Assembly (NCBI GenBank): GCA_964524185.1
Contig: CAZGCI010000045.1
Location: 1-31,174, forward strand
Source: Thiohalocapsa sp964524185
GTDB taxonomy: Bacteria > Pseudomonadota > Gammaproteobacteria > Chromatiales > Chromatiaceae
Length of the DNA stretch: 31,174 nucleotides
Reading direction: 5' to 3'
Part shown: in pieces, positions 8,076 to 15,693 of the stretch
Layout: each line of letters begins with the position of its first letter
How positions within the stretch are numbered: position 1 is the stretch's first letter
The notes under the pieces: model-generated
The model's input: the letters and a program-made list of their open reading frames with translations, nothing else
Told to the model about the DNA's origin: nothing
Database searches by the model: none
Position numbers and translations under genes: made by a program

Positions 8076-8222
8076 ATGGTTTCGGCTGCGCTATTTTGCA
8101 GCGTTTTTTCCGGTGCCCCGCAAGCCTCTCGCGCCGGCGCAGAGCCAGCCCTCGCGGCCGCGGCCGGCCGCCGCAGCCGTCCATCGCGGGATGGCACCGC
8201 ACGCTGGAGCCCAATCCGTTGA
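8076..8222 (+). CDS. Possible 48-residue leader or small protein upstream of aroA
   Basis: A short frame with an excellent ribosome-binding site: GGAGG 8 bases before ATG 8076. It encodes MVSAALFCSVFSG and then an Ala/Arg-rich tail, ending at TGA 8222, 50 bases before aroA. I know no family for it. The first twelve codons overlap a hairpin followed by six T residues (8085-8109), so a leader-peptide arrangement controlling the aroA transcript can be imagined; only two Phe codons are present and no Tyr or Trp early on. It may equally be chance in GC-rich DNA. Confidence 0.3.
   Translation: MVSAALFCSVFSGAPQASRAGAEPALAAAAGRRSRPSRDGTARWSPIR
8085..8109 (+). terminator. Short hairpin with T-run in the aroA leader
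   Basis: GCTGC (8085-8089) and GCAGC (8098-8102) form a 5-bp stem with an 8-base loop, followed after one G by TTTTTT (8104-8109). This is the only intrinsic-terminator-like stem plus T-run noticed in this part. An alternative stem uses CGCT/AGCG. It could be a weak terminator or attenuator ahead of aroA. Confidence 0.3.
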
Positions 8223-8272
8223 GCCTGAGCACAGGTCCAGACCACAGCCCATCCGCAGCCCCCAAAGCAGCC

Positions 8273-9649
8273 ATGCCGTCAGCGCCCGCCAAGCGCGGCT
8301 ACCGCGTGGCTCCAGGCGGGTCGCTGCGCGGGCGGGTGCAGGTACCCGGGGACAAGTCCATCTCCCACCGTGCCATCATGCTCGGTGCGCTGGCGGACGG
8401 CGACACCGAGGTGACAGGTTTTCTGGAAGGGGCCGACAGCCTCGCGACCCTCGCCGCCTTTCGCCAGATGGGGGTCCAGATCGACGGTCCAGAGGCCGGA
8501 CGGCTGCGTATCCATGGCGTCGGCCGGGACGGGCTCCAGGCACCCGCTGAGCCCCTGAACGTCGGCAATGCCGGCACGGCCATGCGACTCCTGTGCGGGC
8601 TGCTCGCAGGCCAGCAGTTCACGAGCACGCTGGTGGGGGACACCTCATTGTCGCGGCGGCCCATGCGGCGGGTCACCGAGCCGCTGGCGCAGATGGGTGC
8701 CGACATCGAGACCACGCCCGGCGGCACGGCGCCCCTGACGATCCGCCCCATACCGCGGCTCCGGGGCATCGACTACGACATGCCGGTGGCCAGTGCCCAG
8801 GTGAAGTCTTGCCTGTTGCTCGCCGGGCTCTACGCCGACGGCGCCACCTGTGTCAGTGAGCCCGCTGTTACCCGCGACCACACCGAGCGAATGCTGGCAA
8901 CCTTCGGCTGGCCCGTGGAGCGCCAAGGCACCCGGGTGTGTGTGCGCGGCGGGGGACGGCTGACGGCGGCGCCCGTCGAGGTGCCGGCGGACATTTCCTC
9001 GGCGGCGTTCTTTTTGGTGGGCGCCAGCATCGCCGAAGGTGCGGATGTGCTGCTGCCGGCGGTGGGCGTCAATCCGACTCGGATCGGTGTGCTGAACATC
9101 CTCAAGGCCATGGGCGCCCAGATCGAGATCACCAATGTGCGCCACTGCGGCGCCGAGCCGGTGGCCGATCTGCGAGTGCGCAGTGCCCCGCTGGTGGGCC
9201 TCGAGATCCCGCGGGAGGAGGTGCCGCTCGCCATCGACGAGTTTCCGGCCTTGTTCATTGCCGCCGCCTGTGCGGAGGGTGAGACCCTGCTCATGGGTGC
9301 CGAGGAGCTGCGGGTGAAAGAGAGCGATCGCATCGCCGTAATGGCGGCGGGGCTCGCAACGCTTGGCGTCGAGACCGAGGTCCTGCCGGACGGCATTCGC
9401 ATCCAGGGCGTGGGCGGCGGGCCCCTGGGCGGCGGCAGCATTGACAGCCATGGCGATCACCGCATCGCCATGGCCTTTGCCATGGCGGCACTGCGTGCCG
9501 AGGCGCCGGTGCTGGTGCAGGATTGTGCCAACGTGGACACATCGTTTCCGGGCTTTGCGGCACTCGCCGCCGGTGCAGGCCTCGGCATTTTCGAGACGGC
9601 CGCAGCCGGGGGGACGGCTGAGCAGGCGGCCGGGGAGCCGGCCGGTTGA
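8273..9649 (+). CDS. aroA: 3-phosphoshikimate 1-carboxyvinyltransferase (EPSP synthase)
   Basis: Sixth step of the shikimate pathway: joins phosphoenolpyruvate to shikimate 3-phosphate to give EPSP in the cytoplasm. The 458-residue protein shows PGDKSISHR (K28), NAGTAMRL with the glycine G101 at the position linked to glyphosate binding, SRRPMRRV, EPAVTRDHTE, a VNPTR motif, EELRVKESDR and a late DHRIAMAF. RPMxRV, NPTR and TRDHTE are features of class II enzymes, although the glycine differs from the tolerant CP4-type enzyme. Start: ATG 8273 gives the usual length; the frame is open from 7964 but the added residues are not conserved. The ribosome-binding site is weak. It overlaps cmk by 4 bases and heads the conserved aroA-cmk-rpsA-ihfB order; serC, pheA or tyrA are not upstream. 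Confidence 0.96.
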   Translation: MPSAPAKRGYRVAPGGSLRGRVQVPGDKSISHRAIMLGALADGDTEVTGFLEGADSLATLAAFRQMGVQIDGPEAGRLRIHGVGRDGLQAPAEPLNVGNAGTAMRLLCGLLAGQQFTSTLVGDTSLSRRPMRRVTEPLAQMGADIETTPGGTAPLTIRPIPRLRGIDYDMPVASAQVKSCLLLAGLYADGATCVSEPAVTRDHTERMLATFGWPVERQGTRVCVRGGGRLTAAPVEVPADISSAAFFLVGASIAEGADVLLPAVGVNPTRIGVLNILKAMGAQIEITNVRHCGAEPVADLRVRSAPLVGLEIPREEVPLAIDEFPALFIAAACAEGETLLMGAEELRVKESDRIAVMAAGLATLGVETEVLPDGIRIQGVGGGPLGGGSIDSHGDHRIAMAFAMAALRAEAPVLVQDCANVDTSFPGFAALAAGAGLGIFETAAAGGTAEQAAGEPAG

Positions 9650-10353
9650 GTACCGCAACGGGCAGCTTGCCGGCCCCGGTCATCACCTTTGACGGGCCTT
9701 CGGGCACCGGCAAGGGCACCATCGCTGCGGGCTTGGCGGCGCGGCTCGGATGGCATGTGCTGGACACCGGCGCCCTGTACCGCTGTGTTGGACTTGCGGC
9801 CGTGCAGCGCGGCATCGATTTGGCGGATGGCGGCGCGCTCGGCGCGCTGGCCCGCGCGCTAAGCATCCAGTTCGACGGTGAGCGCGTGCTGCTCGAGGGC
9901 GCCGACGTCAGCAGCGAGATTCGCACTGCGGCGGCTGGCGGGCACGCGTCCCGCGTCGCCGCCGAACCAGAGGTTCGCGCCGCCCTCTGGCGGCTGCAGC
10001 GCGATGCGGTCCGCCCTCCCGGACTCATCGCAGACGGCCGCGATATGGGCACTGCGGTGTTCCCGGAGGCAGGCCTCAAGTTCTACCTTGACGCCGCCCC
10101 GGATGTGCGTGTACAGCGCCGCTATAAGCAGTTGAAAGACAAGGGCATGGATGCTAACGTTGCGGACCTTGCGCGTGAGCTGGATGAGCGCGATCGGCGC
10201 GACCGCGAGCGGACCGCGAGTCCCCTCGTGGCTGCCGCCGATGCCGTCGTCATCGACACGTCCGGGCTCAGCATCGATGCCGTGTTGGCGCGGGTGTGGG
10301 ACGCGGTCCAACGCCGCCTGCCCCAGGCGTCGGCGGCCTCGGGCCATAGCTAG
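9646..10353 (+). CDS. cmk: Cytidylate kinase
   Basis: Phosphorylates CMP and dCMP with ATP, feeding pyrimidine nucleotide pools. The 235-residue product has the P-loop GPSGTGKGT, LDTGALYR, and IADGRDMGTAVFPEA, all typical of Cmk, followed by a basic lid region (DERDRRDRERTASPL). Length fits the E. coli enzyme (227). Start: TTG 9646, overlapping the aroA stop as TTGA, with GGGGAG 9 bases upstream, which supports translational coupling and this rare start codon. It is followed by a 435-base leader before rpsA. Confidence 0.95.
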   Translation: MSTATGSLPAPVITFDGPSGTGKGTIAAGLAARLGWHVLDTGALYRCVGLAAVQRGIDLADGGALGALARALSIQFDGERVLLEGADVSSEIRTAAAGGHASRVAAEPEVRAALWRLQRDAVRPPGLIADGRDMGTAVFPEAGLKFYLDAAPDVRVQRRYKQLKDKGMDANVADLARELDERDRRDRERTASPLVAAADAVVIDTSGLSIDAVLARVWDAVQRRLPQASAASGHS

Positions 10354-10788
10354 CGGCTCAGCCTGAGACGCCGGCGCGCTGGACTGCGGGCGCCCTGGAC
10401 TGCGGGCCCTTGGCCAGCCCAGCACCGATCGCCGCACCTTAGGTTGCTCAACTGCAGGCACCGAACGCGAGGCGCGTGCTCCGCTTGGTGCCGGCGGTAT
10501 CGGCACCCGGTGTCGGTCGGGCTGACGCCCCCGCCGCGCGGTTTGCACGCGGCGAGCAGCGTTGCGCAGAAAGTCGTCGTTCCAGAGATCCGCGGTGCAG
10601 TGCGCCGCAAACGAGTTGCCGGTGGTGCTCCGCCGGCGTTTCATTCACCCATGCCTCAACACAGGAACAGGCCGGGCGGCCTGCTCTGTGGTGACTAACC
10701 CTCAGCCACGGGCCTGAGGGTGGAGACACCACGACGTTGCCCAAGCAGCGCGCTCCAACGCCCGCCCGGCCAGGAAAAACTCAACCTC
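10354..10788 (+). other. Long cmk-rpsA intergenic leader (435 bases)
   Basis: No protein-coding gene is recognisable. Shortly after cmk, CTGGACTGCGGGC occurs twice in tandem with a 16-base period (10379-10391, 10395-10407). Close to rpsA lies a two-part hairpin (10688-10732), listed separately. A long structured leader with no strong Shine-Dalgarno sequence is what is known for E. coli rpsA, where S1 represses its own translation. Confidence 0.5.
10688..10732 (+). promoter_or_regulatory. Two-part stem-loop in the rpsA 5' leader
   Basis: The inner stem ACCCTCAG / CTGAGGGT (10698-10705, 10714-10721) has an 8-base loop; an outer stem GTGGTG / CACCAC (10688-10693, 10727-10732) encloses it. It ends 56 bases before the rpsA start. 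By analogy with E. coli it may help the ribosome bind or be the S1 autoregulation target; the analogy is inference. Confidence 0.45.
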
Positions 10789-12471
10789 ATGACCGAAAGC
10801 TTCGCCGAACTCTTCGAACAGAGCCTCAGCAACACCCAGCTCCAGCCAGGCACCGTCATCACTGGCCAGGTGATGGAGATCACGCCGGACGTGGTCATCG
10901 TCAACGCCGGCCTGAAGACCGAGGGCATCATCCCCCGCAGCCAGTTCATCTCGCCCGAGGGGGAGTTGGAGGTGGCCGTCGGTGACGACGTCGAAGTGGC
11001 ACTGGATGCCGTCGAGGACGGATTCGGCACCACACGGCTGTCGCGCGAAAAGGCCAAGCGCTTTGCCGCCTGGGACAAACTGGAGCAGGCGTTCGAAGGC
11101 GGCGACACCGTCACGGGCCTGATCAATGGCAAGGTCAAGGGCGGCTTCACCGTGGAACTCGGCAGCGTCCGCGCCTTCCTGCCCGGCTCGCTGGTGGACG
11201 TGCGCCCGGTGCGCGATACCACCTACCTCGAAGGCAAGGACTTGGAGTTCAAGGTCATTAAGCTGGACCGCCGACGCAACAACGTCGTCGTCTCCCGCCG
11301 CGCGGTCGTCGAGGAGGAATACAGCGCTGAGCGCGAGCAGTTGCTGGAGAAGCTTGAAGAGGGGCTGGAGCTCAACGGTGTGGTCAAGAATCTGACCGAC
11401 TATGGCGCCTTCTTGGACCTGGGCGGTATCGACGGCCTGCTGCACATCACTGACATGGCCTGGCGTCGGGTCAAGCACCCGTCGGAGGTGGTGGAGATCG
11501 GCCAAGAGGTCATGGTCAAGGTGCTCAAGTTCGACCGCGAGCGCCAACGCGTGTCCCTGGGCCTCAAGCAGATGGGTGAGGACCCGTGGGTCAACATCTC
11601 GCGCCGCTATCCCGAGGGCACCCGCATCTTCGGCAAGGTCACCAATATCGCCGACTACGGCTGCTTCGTGGAAATCGAAGAGGGCGTCGAGGGCCTGGTG
11701 CACGTGTCCGAGATGGACTGGACCAACAAGAACGTGCACCCGTCCAAGATCGTGGCCGTGGGCGACGAGGTGGAGGTGATGATCCTCGACATCGACGAGG
11801 AGCGCCGGCGCATCTCACTTGGCATCAAGCAATGCCAGAGCAACCCCTGGGATGAGTTCTCCGCCATGTATAAGAAGGGCGACCGGGTGAGCGGGCAGAT
11901 CAAGTCCATCACGGACTTCGGCATCTTCATCGGGCTAGACGGCGGCATCGATGGCCTGGTGCATCTGTCCGATATCACCTGGGACGAGTCCGGCGAGGAG
12001 GCCCTGCGCAGCTTCAAGAAGGGCGATGAGGTGGAGACCGTCGTGCTGTCGGTGGACCCGGAGCGCGAGCGCATCTCGCTCGGCGTCAAACAATTGGATA
12101 AGGATCCCTTCTCCAGCTTCGTCGCGCTGAATGAGAAGGGCAGCATCGTCAAAGGCACCATCACCGAGGTGGATGCCAAGGGCGCCACGGTGGACTTGGG
12201 CGAGGGCGTGGAAGGTTACCTGCGCGCGTCGGAAATCTCCCGTGATCGGGTCGAAGACGCCCGCGCGGTGCTCAAGCAGGGCGAGGAGATCGAGGCCAAG
12301 TTCATGGGCGTCGATCGCAAGAACCGCACCCTGTCGCTGTCCATCAAGGCCAAGGACATGGCCGATGAGCAGGCCGCCATCAAGGGGTATGCGCGCGAGG
12401 CCCAGGCGGGCACCGCGACCCTCGGCGATATCCTGAAGCAGCAGATGGAGGAGGCGGCGAAGGAGGACTGA
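10789..12471 (+). CDS. rpsA: 30S ribosomal protein S1
   Basis: Largest ribosomal protein of the small subunit, which captures mRNAs, especially those with weak Shine-Dalgarno sequences. The 560-residue protein (E. coli 557) opens MTESFAELFEQSL and contains six S1/OB repeats beginning near residues 21, 106, 192, 277, 364 and 451; repeats 3-5 are recognisable by NLTDYGAFLDLGG, NIADYGCFVEIEEG and SITDFGIFIGLDGG. Start: ATG 10789 matches the family; an in-frame ATG at 10720 lies inside the leader hairpin and is not used in relatives. Only AGGAA 13 or so bases upstream resembles a ribosome-binding site, typical of rpsA. Next gene ihfB. Confidence 0.97.
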   Translation: MTESFAELFEQSLSNTQLQPGTVITGQVMEITPDVVIVNAGLKTEGIIPRSQFISPEGELEVAVGDDVEVALDAVEDGFGTTRLSREKAKRFAAWDKLEQAFEGGDTVTGLINGKVKGGFTVELGSVRAFLPGSLVDVRPVRDTTYLEGKDLEFKVIKLDRRRNNVVVSRRAVVEEEYSAEREQLLEKLEEGLELNGVVKNLTDYGAFLDLGGIDGLLHITDMAWRRVKHPSEVVEIGQEVMVKVLKFDRERQRVSLGLKQMGEDPWVNISRRYPEGTRIFGKVTNIADYGCFVEIEEGVEGLVHVSEMDWTNKNVHPSKIVAVGDEVEVMILDIDEERRRISLGIKQCQSNPWDEFSAMYKKGDRVSGQIKSITDFGIFIGLDGGIDGLVHLSDITWDESGEEALRSFKKGDEVETVVLSVDPERERISLGVKQLDKDPFSSFVALNEKGSIVKGTITEVDAKGATVDLGEGVEGYLRASEISRDRVEDARAVLKQGEEIEAKFMGVDRKNRTLSLSIKAKDMADEQAAIKGYAREAQAGTATLGDILKQQMEEAAKED

Positions 12472-12524
12472 GCTTCAGCGCTGGTGCCTCCGGTCGGTCG
12501 AGCCACCTCCTGCGCTGTCCCGTC

Positions 12525-12549
12525 GCCGCTGGCAGCCATGCCAGCCGGC
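12525..12549 (+). terminator. Hairpin between rpsA and ihfB
   Basis: GCCGCTGGCA (12525-12534) pairs with TGCCAG-C-CGGC (12539-12549) around GCCA, with one bulged C, giving ten base pairs. No T-run follows. In this position it could reduce read-through from rpsA into ihfB or protect the rpsA mRNA end. Confidence 0.4.
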
Positions 12550-12590
12550 GGCAAAACGGAACCTGCCCAGCTCTTTCGGAGTGATCCAAC

Positions 12591-12929
12591 ATGATGAAAT
12601 CCGAGCTCATCGAGATCTTGGCTGAACAGCAAAGCCATCTCGCGTGTAAGGACGTCGAGCTCGCCGTGCGCTGCATCTTGGAGCAGATGAGCGGCGCACT
12701 TGCCGCCGGCGAGCGCATCGAGATCCGCGGCTTCGGCAGTTTCTCACTCCACTATCGCCCGCCGCGCATTGGCCGCAATCCCAAGACCGGTGATTCCGTG
12801 GCCCTCGCCGGCAAGTACGTCCCGCACTTCAAGCCCGGCAAGGAGCTCCGCGATCGGGTCAATGCCGCCTACCAGGCGGAACTGGAGGCGCAGGAAGCCG
12901 ACGCGTCGCTGCGCGCCGCCACGGGCTAA
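12591..12929 (+). CDS. ihfB: Integration host factor beta subunit
   Basis: DNA-bending protein that pairs with IHF-alpha and acts in the nucleoid, transcription, replication and recombination. The 112-residue product has the HU/IHF fold signature GFGSFSLHYRPPRIGRNPKTG, including the arm that inserts into the minor groove with its tip proline (RNPKTG), and FKPGKELRDRV. The C-terminus is about 15 residues longer than E. coli IhfB (94), Ala/Glu-rich. Two ATGs are adjacent (12591, 12594); GGAG at 12578-12581 suits the first. The position after rpsA is the standard one. Confidence 0.95.
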   Translation: MMKSELIEILAEQQSHLACKDVELAVRCILEQMSGALAAGERIEIRGFGSFSLHYRPPRIGRNPKTGDSVALAGKYVPHFKPGKELRDRVNAAYQAELEAQEADASLRAATG

Positions 12930-13013
12930 GCCGGCCTGTTTTCGGCCCTGACTAGCTCGCGACTTCCGCGGTGGGGCACGAGATGCCCAGCTCCCAACAG
13001 CACCGGGCACTTG

Positions 13014-13047
13014 CTGTCACCGTAACGTCATAGCCTGCGGGTAATCT
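13014..13047 (+). promoter_or_regulatory. PHO-box-like site and -10 element before phnD
   Basis: CTGTCAC (13014-13020), a 4-base spacer and ACGTCAT (13025-13031) form the 11-base-period direct repeat of a PhoB site; the first half fits CTGTCAY fully, the second at 5 of 7. TAATCT (13042-13047) follows 10 bases later, the distance seen in PhoB-activated promoters such as E. coli phoA. Regulation by phosphate starvation is therefore likely for this operon. Confidence 0.5.
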
Positions 13048-13068
13048 CTGCGGAGGTTTTACGCAGAG
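13046..13068 (+). promoter_or_regulatory. Hairpin covering the phnD ribosome-binding site
   Basis: CTCTGCG (13046-13052) and CGCAGAG (13062-13068) form a perfect 7-bp stem with a 9-base loop. The right arm contains the AGAGG used as the phnD ribosome-binding site, 8 bases before the ATG. If transcription starts at or before 13046, the hairpin could hide the site; if it starts just downstream of the -10, the left arm may be partly absent. Confidence 0.4.
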
Positions 13069-13077
13069 GTCGTTGCG

Positions 13078-14028
13078 ATGCCCTTCCATCCCTTCCGTCG
13101 AGCACTGCTCGGCCTGGCTGCGGCTGTGCTGGCCTTGCCGGCACTGGCGCTGGATCCCCGCTTTACCGACGCCGACGGCGATCTAGTGGCTGATACGCCA
13201 ACGGACCCAGCGGTGCTGCTGGACCCCAGTGTGCTGGTATTTGCCTACACACCGGTGGAGGACCCATCGGTCTACGCCGAGGTGTGGCAGGGGTTTCTGG
13301 AGCACATGGAAGCCGTCACCGGCAAGCGGGTCCGCTTCTTTCCGGTGCAGTCGAATGCGGCGCAGATCGAGGCCATGCGCGCCGGGCGTCTGCACGTGGC
13401 TGGCTTCAATACTGGCTCCAACCCGCTGGCGGTGAACTGCGCCGGCTTCGTGCCCTTCGCAATGATGGCGAGCGCGGACGACAGCTTCGGCTATGAGATG
13501 GAAATCATCACCTATCCCGGCAGCGGCATCGAGTCGGTGGCGGACCTCAAGGGCAGCAAGCTCGCCTTCACCACGCCCACCTCCAACTCCGGCTACAAGG
13601 CCCCGTCGGCGCTGCTGCAGAGCGAGTTCGAGCTGATCGCCGAGCGCGACTTCGAGGCCGTCTTCTCCGGCAAGCACGATAACTCCATCATCGGCGTCGC
13701 CAACCGCGATTATCCGGCGGCCGCGGTGGCGAACTCGGTGCTAAAGCGCATGCTCGCGCGCGGTGTGATCGAGCCCGAGCAGATCGTCAGCATCTACACG
13801 TCCCAGACCTTCCCGACCACGGGCTATGGCTTTGCCCACAATCTGCAGCCGGCGTTGCAGGAGCGCATCAAGGAGGCCTTCTTCAGCTTTCCATGGGAGG
13901 GCTCGGCACTGGCGGCGGAGTTCAAGGAATCCGGCGAGGCCAAGTTCATTCCCATCACCTTCAAGGAGCATTGGGAGGTCATCCGCAAGATCGACGCCGC
14001 CAATGCCGTCAGCTACGACTGCCAGTAG
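13078..14028 (+). CDS. phnD: Phosphonate/phosphite/phosphate-type ABC transporter binding protein
   Basis: Periplasmic solute-binding protein of the PhnD family, 316 residues. A signal peptide (1-25, ending ALPALA) is followed by DADGDLVADTP, a segment shared by a marine/gammaproteobacterial PhnD subgroup, then the family core: FFPVQSNAAQIEAMRAGRLHV, FNTGSNPLAVNCAG, FTTPTSNSGYKAPSALL (the phospho-ligand loop) and FKEHWEVIRKIDA. Ligand could be phosphonate, phosphite, hypophosphite or phosphate; no C-P lyase or phosphite dehydrogenase gene is nearby to decide. ATG 13078 has AGAGG 8 bases upstream. It is first gene of phnD-C-E-E, under a PHO-box-like promoter. Confidence 0.92.
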   Translation: MPFHPFRRALLGLAAAVLALPALALDPRFTDADGDLVADTPTDPAVLLDPSVLVFAYTPVEDPSVYAEVWQGFLEHMEAVTGKRVRFFPVQSNAAQIEAMRAGRLHVAGFNTGSNPLAVNCAGFVPFAMMASADDSFGYEMEIITYPGSGIESVADLKGSKLAFTTPTSNSGYKAPSALLQSEFELIAERDFEAVFSGKHDNSIIGVANRDYPAAAVANSVLKRMLARGVIEPEQIVSIYTSQTFPTTGYGFAHNLQPALQERIKEAFFSFPWEGSALAAEFKESGEAKFIPITFKEHWEVIRKIDAANAVSYDCQ

Positions 14029-14845
14029 GCTGCGCGTCGAGCGCCTCGGCAAGCGTTACGCCACCGGCGACGAGGCCCTCACGGAGGTCACGCTGGCGGT
14101 GCCGGCGGGGCAGGTTTTGGGCCTGATCGGGCCGTCCGGTGCCGGCAAGTCGACCCTGATCCGTTGCGTCAACCGCTTGGTGGAGCCCAGCACCGGCCGC
14201 GTCTTCTTGGGCGAGACGGAGGTCACCCGCCTCGGGCGCCGCGGCCTGCGCCGGGCGCGCCGACGCATGGGCATGATCTTCCAAGAGTACGCCCTGGTGG
14301 AGCGGCTCACGGTGATGGAGAACGTGCTTTCGGGGCGGCTCGGCTATGTGCCCTTCTGGCGCAGTTGGCTGCGCCGCTTTCCGGCAGAGGACATCGCCCG
14401 CGCGTTTCGCTTGCTGGAGCGCGTTGGCCTGCGCGAGCAGGCCGACAAGCGCGCCGACGCCCTCAGCGGCGGTCAGCGCCAGCGCGTCGGCATTGCCCGT
14501 GCGCTAGCGCAGGAGCCGGAGATCCTATTGGTGGACGAGCCGACGGCGAGCCTGGACCCCAAGACCTCGCGGCAGATCATGCGCCTGCTGCGTGAGGTCT
14601 GTGCGGAGCGGGGACTGGCGGCCATCGTCAACATCCACGATGTGGCCCTGGCGCAGCAGTTCATGATGCGCATCGTCGGCCTGCGCGACGGTCGGGTGGT
14701 CTTCGACGGTGCACCAGCGGCGCTGACGCCAAAGGTGCTCACCGACATTTACGGCGCAGAGGACTGGAGCGCGACCCGCGCTGCCGAGGACGCGGCCCCA
14801 GTCCCTGCACCGCCGGGCGATGACGACCTAGCAGCGGCGCTGTGA
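14003..14845 (+). CDS. phnC: Phosphonate-type ABC transporter ATP-binding protein
   Basis: Cytoplasmic ATPase of the PhnCDE importer, 280 residues. Walker A GPSGAGKST (43-51), Q-loop FQEYALVERLTV, the PhnC-typical NVLSGRLGYVPFWRSW, signature LSGGQRQRVGIARAL, Walker B ILLVDEPTASLD and H-loop NIHDVALAQQF are all present. Start: ATG 14003 overlaps the end of phnD by 26 bases; it is the only good start before the conserved LRVERLGKRYATG, and there is no clear ribosome-binding site, so coupling to phnD is likely. The C-terminus has an Asp/Pro/Ala-rich tail. The stop overlaps the GTG start of the next gene. Confidence 0.93.
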   Translation: MPSATTASRLRVERLGKRYATGDEALTEVTLAVPAGQVLGLIGPSGAGKSTLIRCVNRLVEPSTGRVFLGETEVTRLGRRGLRRARRRMGMIFQEYALVERLTVMENVLSGRLGYVPFWRSWLRRFPAEDIARAFRLLERVGLREQADKRADALSGGQRQRVGIARALAQEPEILLVDEPTASLDPKTSRQIMRLLREVCAERGLAAIVNIHDVALAQQFMMRIVGLRDGRVVFDGAPAALTPKVLTDIYGAEDWSATRAAEDAAPVPAPPGDDDLAAAL

Positions 14846-15693
14846 ACGCTGCGCCTGTGGCTCAGACCCAGACCCAGACCCATATCGAGACCGAGACGAG
14901 CCCGGTGCCCAGTCGGTGGCGCCGCCCACCGCTCATTGCCAATCCCTGGCTGCGCTGGGCGCTGATGGGTGGTGCCCTGGTCTACCTGGCCATCGGCCTT
15001 GGCAGCTTGGAGGTCAACTGGGCGCGGGCCATGACTGGCGGGGAGCGTGCGCTGCGCTTCCTCGATGGCTTCCTGCAGCCGGACTTCGTCAGCCGTTGGC
15101 GTGACATCCAGCAGGGCCTGGCGGAGAGTCTGACCATGACCCTGACCGCGACCGTGGTCGGGGTGCTGATCTCGGTACCCATCGGCATCGGCGCCGCGCG
15201 CAACATCGCGCCGCTGCCGCTCTATCTGGCCTGCCGCGGCCTCATCGCCGTGTCGCGCTCGCTGCAGGAGATTATCGTCGCCATCCTGTTCGTGGCCATG
15301 GTCGGCTTCGGCCCCTTGGCGGGGTTTCTGACGCTGTCGTTCGCGAGCATCGGCTTCCTCGCCAAGCTGCTTGCCGAGGACATCGAGGACACCGACAGCG
15401 CCCAGATCGAGGCCATCAGGGCGACCGGTGCCTCCTGGTGGCAGGTGTTGAACTACGGCATCCAGCCGCAGGTGATGCCGCGGCTGGTCGGGCTGTCGCT
15501 GTACCGCCTGGACATCAACTTCCGCGAGTCCGCGGTGATCGGCATCGTCGGTGCCGGCGGCGTCGGCGCGACCCTGAACACGGCCCTGGACCGCTACGAG
15601 TACGATTCCGCTGCTGCCGTGCTGATCTTGATCATCGCCATCGTCATGGTCACCGAATACAGCTCCAGCTGGGTGCGGAGACAGGTGCAGTGA
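14842..15693 (+). CDS. phnE: Phosphonate-type ABC transporter permease, first copy
   Basis: Inner-membrane permease, 283 residues, with a cytoplasmic N-terminal tail that contains a Gln-Thr repeat (QTQTQT), then about six membrane segments. The EAA loop that contacts PhnC is seen at DTDSAQIEAIRATGASWWQVLNYGIQPQ (written in parts: IEAIRATGAS, then VLNYGIQPQ), followed by YRLDINFRESAVIGIVGAGGVG, highly typical of PhnE. Start: GTG 14842 overlaps the phnC stop as GTGA. It is paired with a second PhnE, presumably forming a heterodimeric pore. Confidence 0.92.
   Translation: MNAAPVAQTQTQTHIETETSPVPSRWRRPPLIANPWLRWALMGGALVYLAIGLGSLEVNWARAMTGGERALRFLDGFLQPDFVSRWRDIQQGLAESLTMTLTATVVGVLISVPIGIGAARNIAPLPLYLACRGLIAVSRSLQEIIVAILFVAMVGFGPLAGFLTLSFASIGFLAKLLAEDIEDTDSAQIEAIRATGASWWQVLNYGIQPQVMPRLVGLSLYRLDINFRESAVIGIVGAGGVGATLNTALDRYEYDSAAAVLILIIAIVMVTEYSSSWVRRQVQ

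Noticed and set aside
12924..12950. GCCGGCC/GGCC stem after ihfB as a terminator
   Set aside because: Only four pairs can form with confidence and the T-run is in the loop rather than after the stem.
13826..14002. Longer start for phnC at 13826
   Set aside because: The extension overlaps phnD out of frame, is Arg/Ser/Pro-rich and is not part of PhnC; ATG 14003 gives the usual length.
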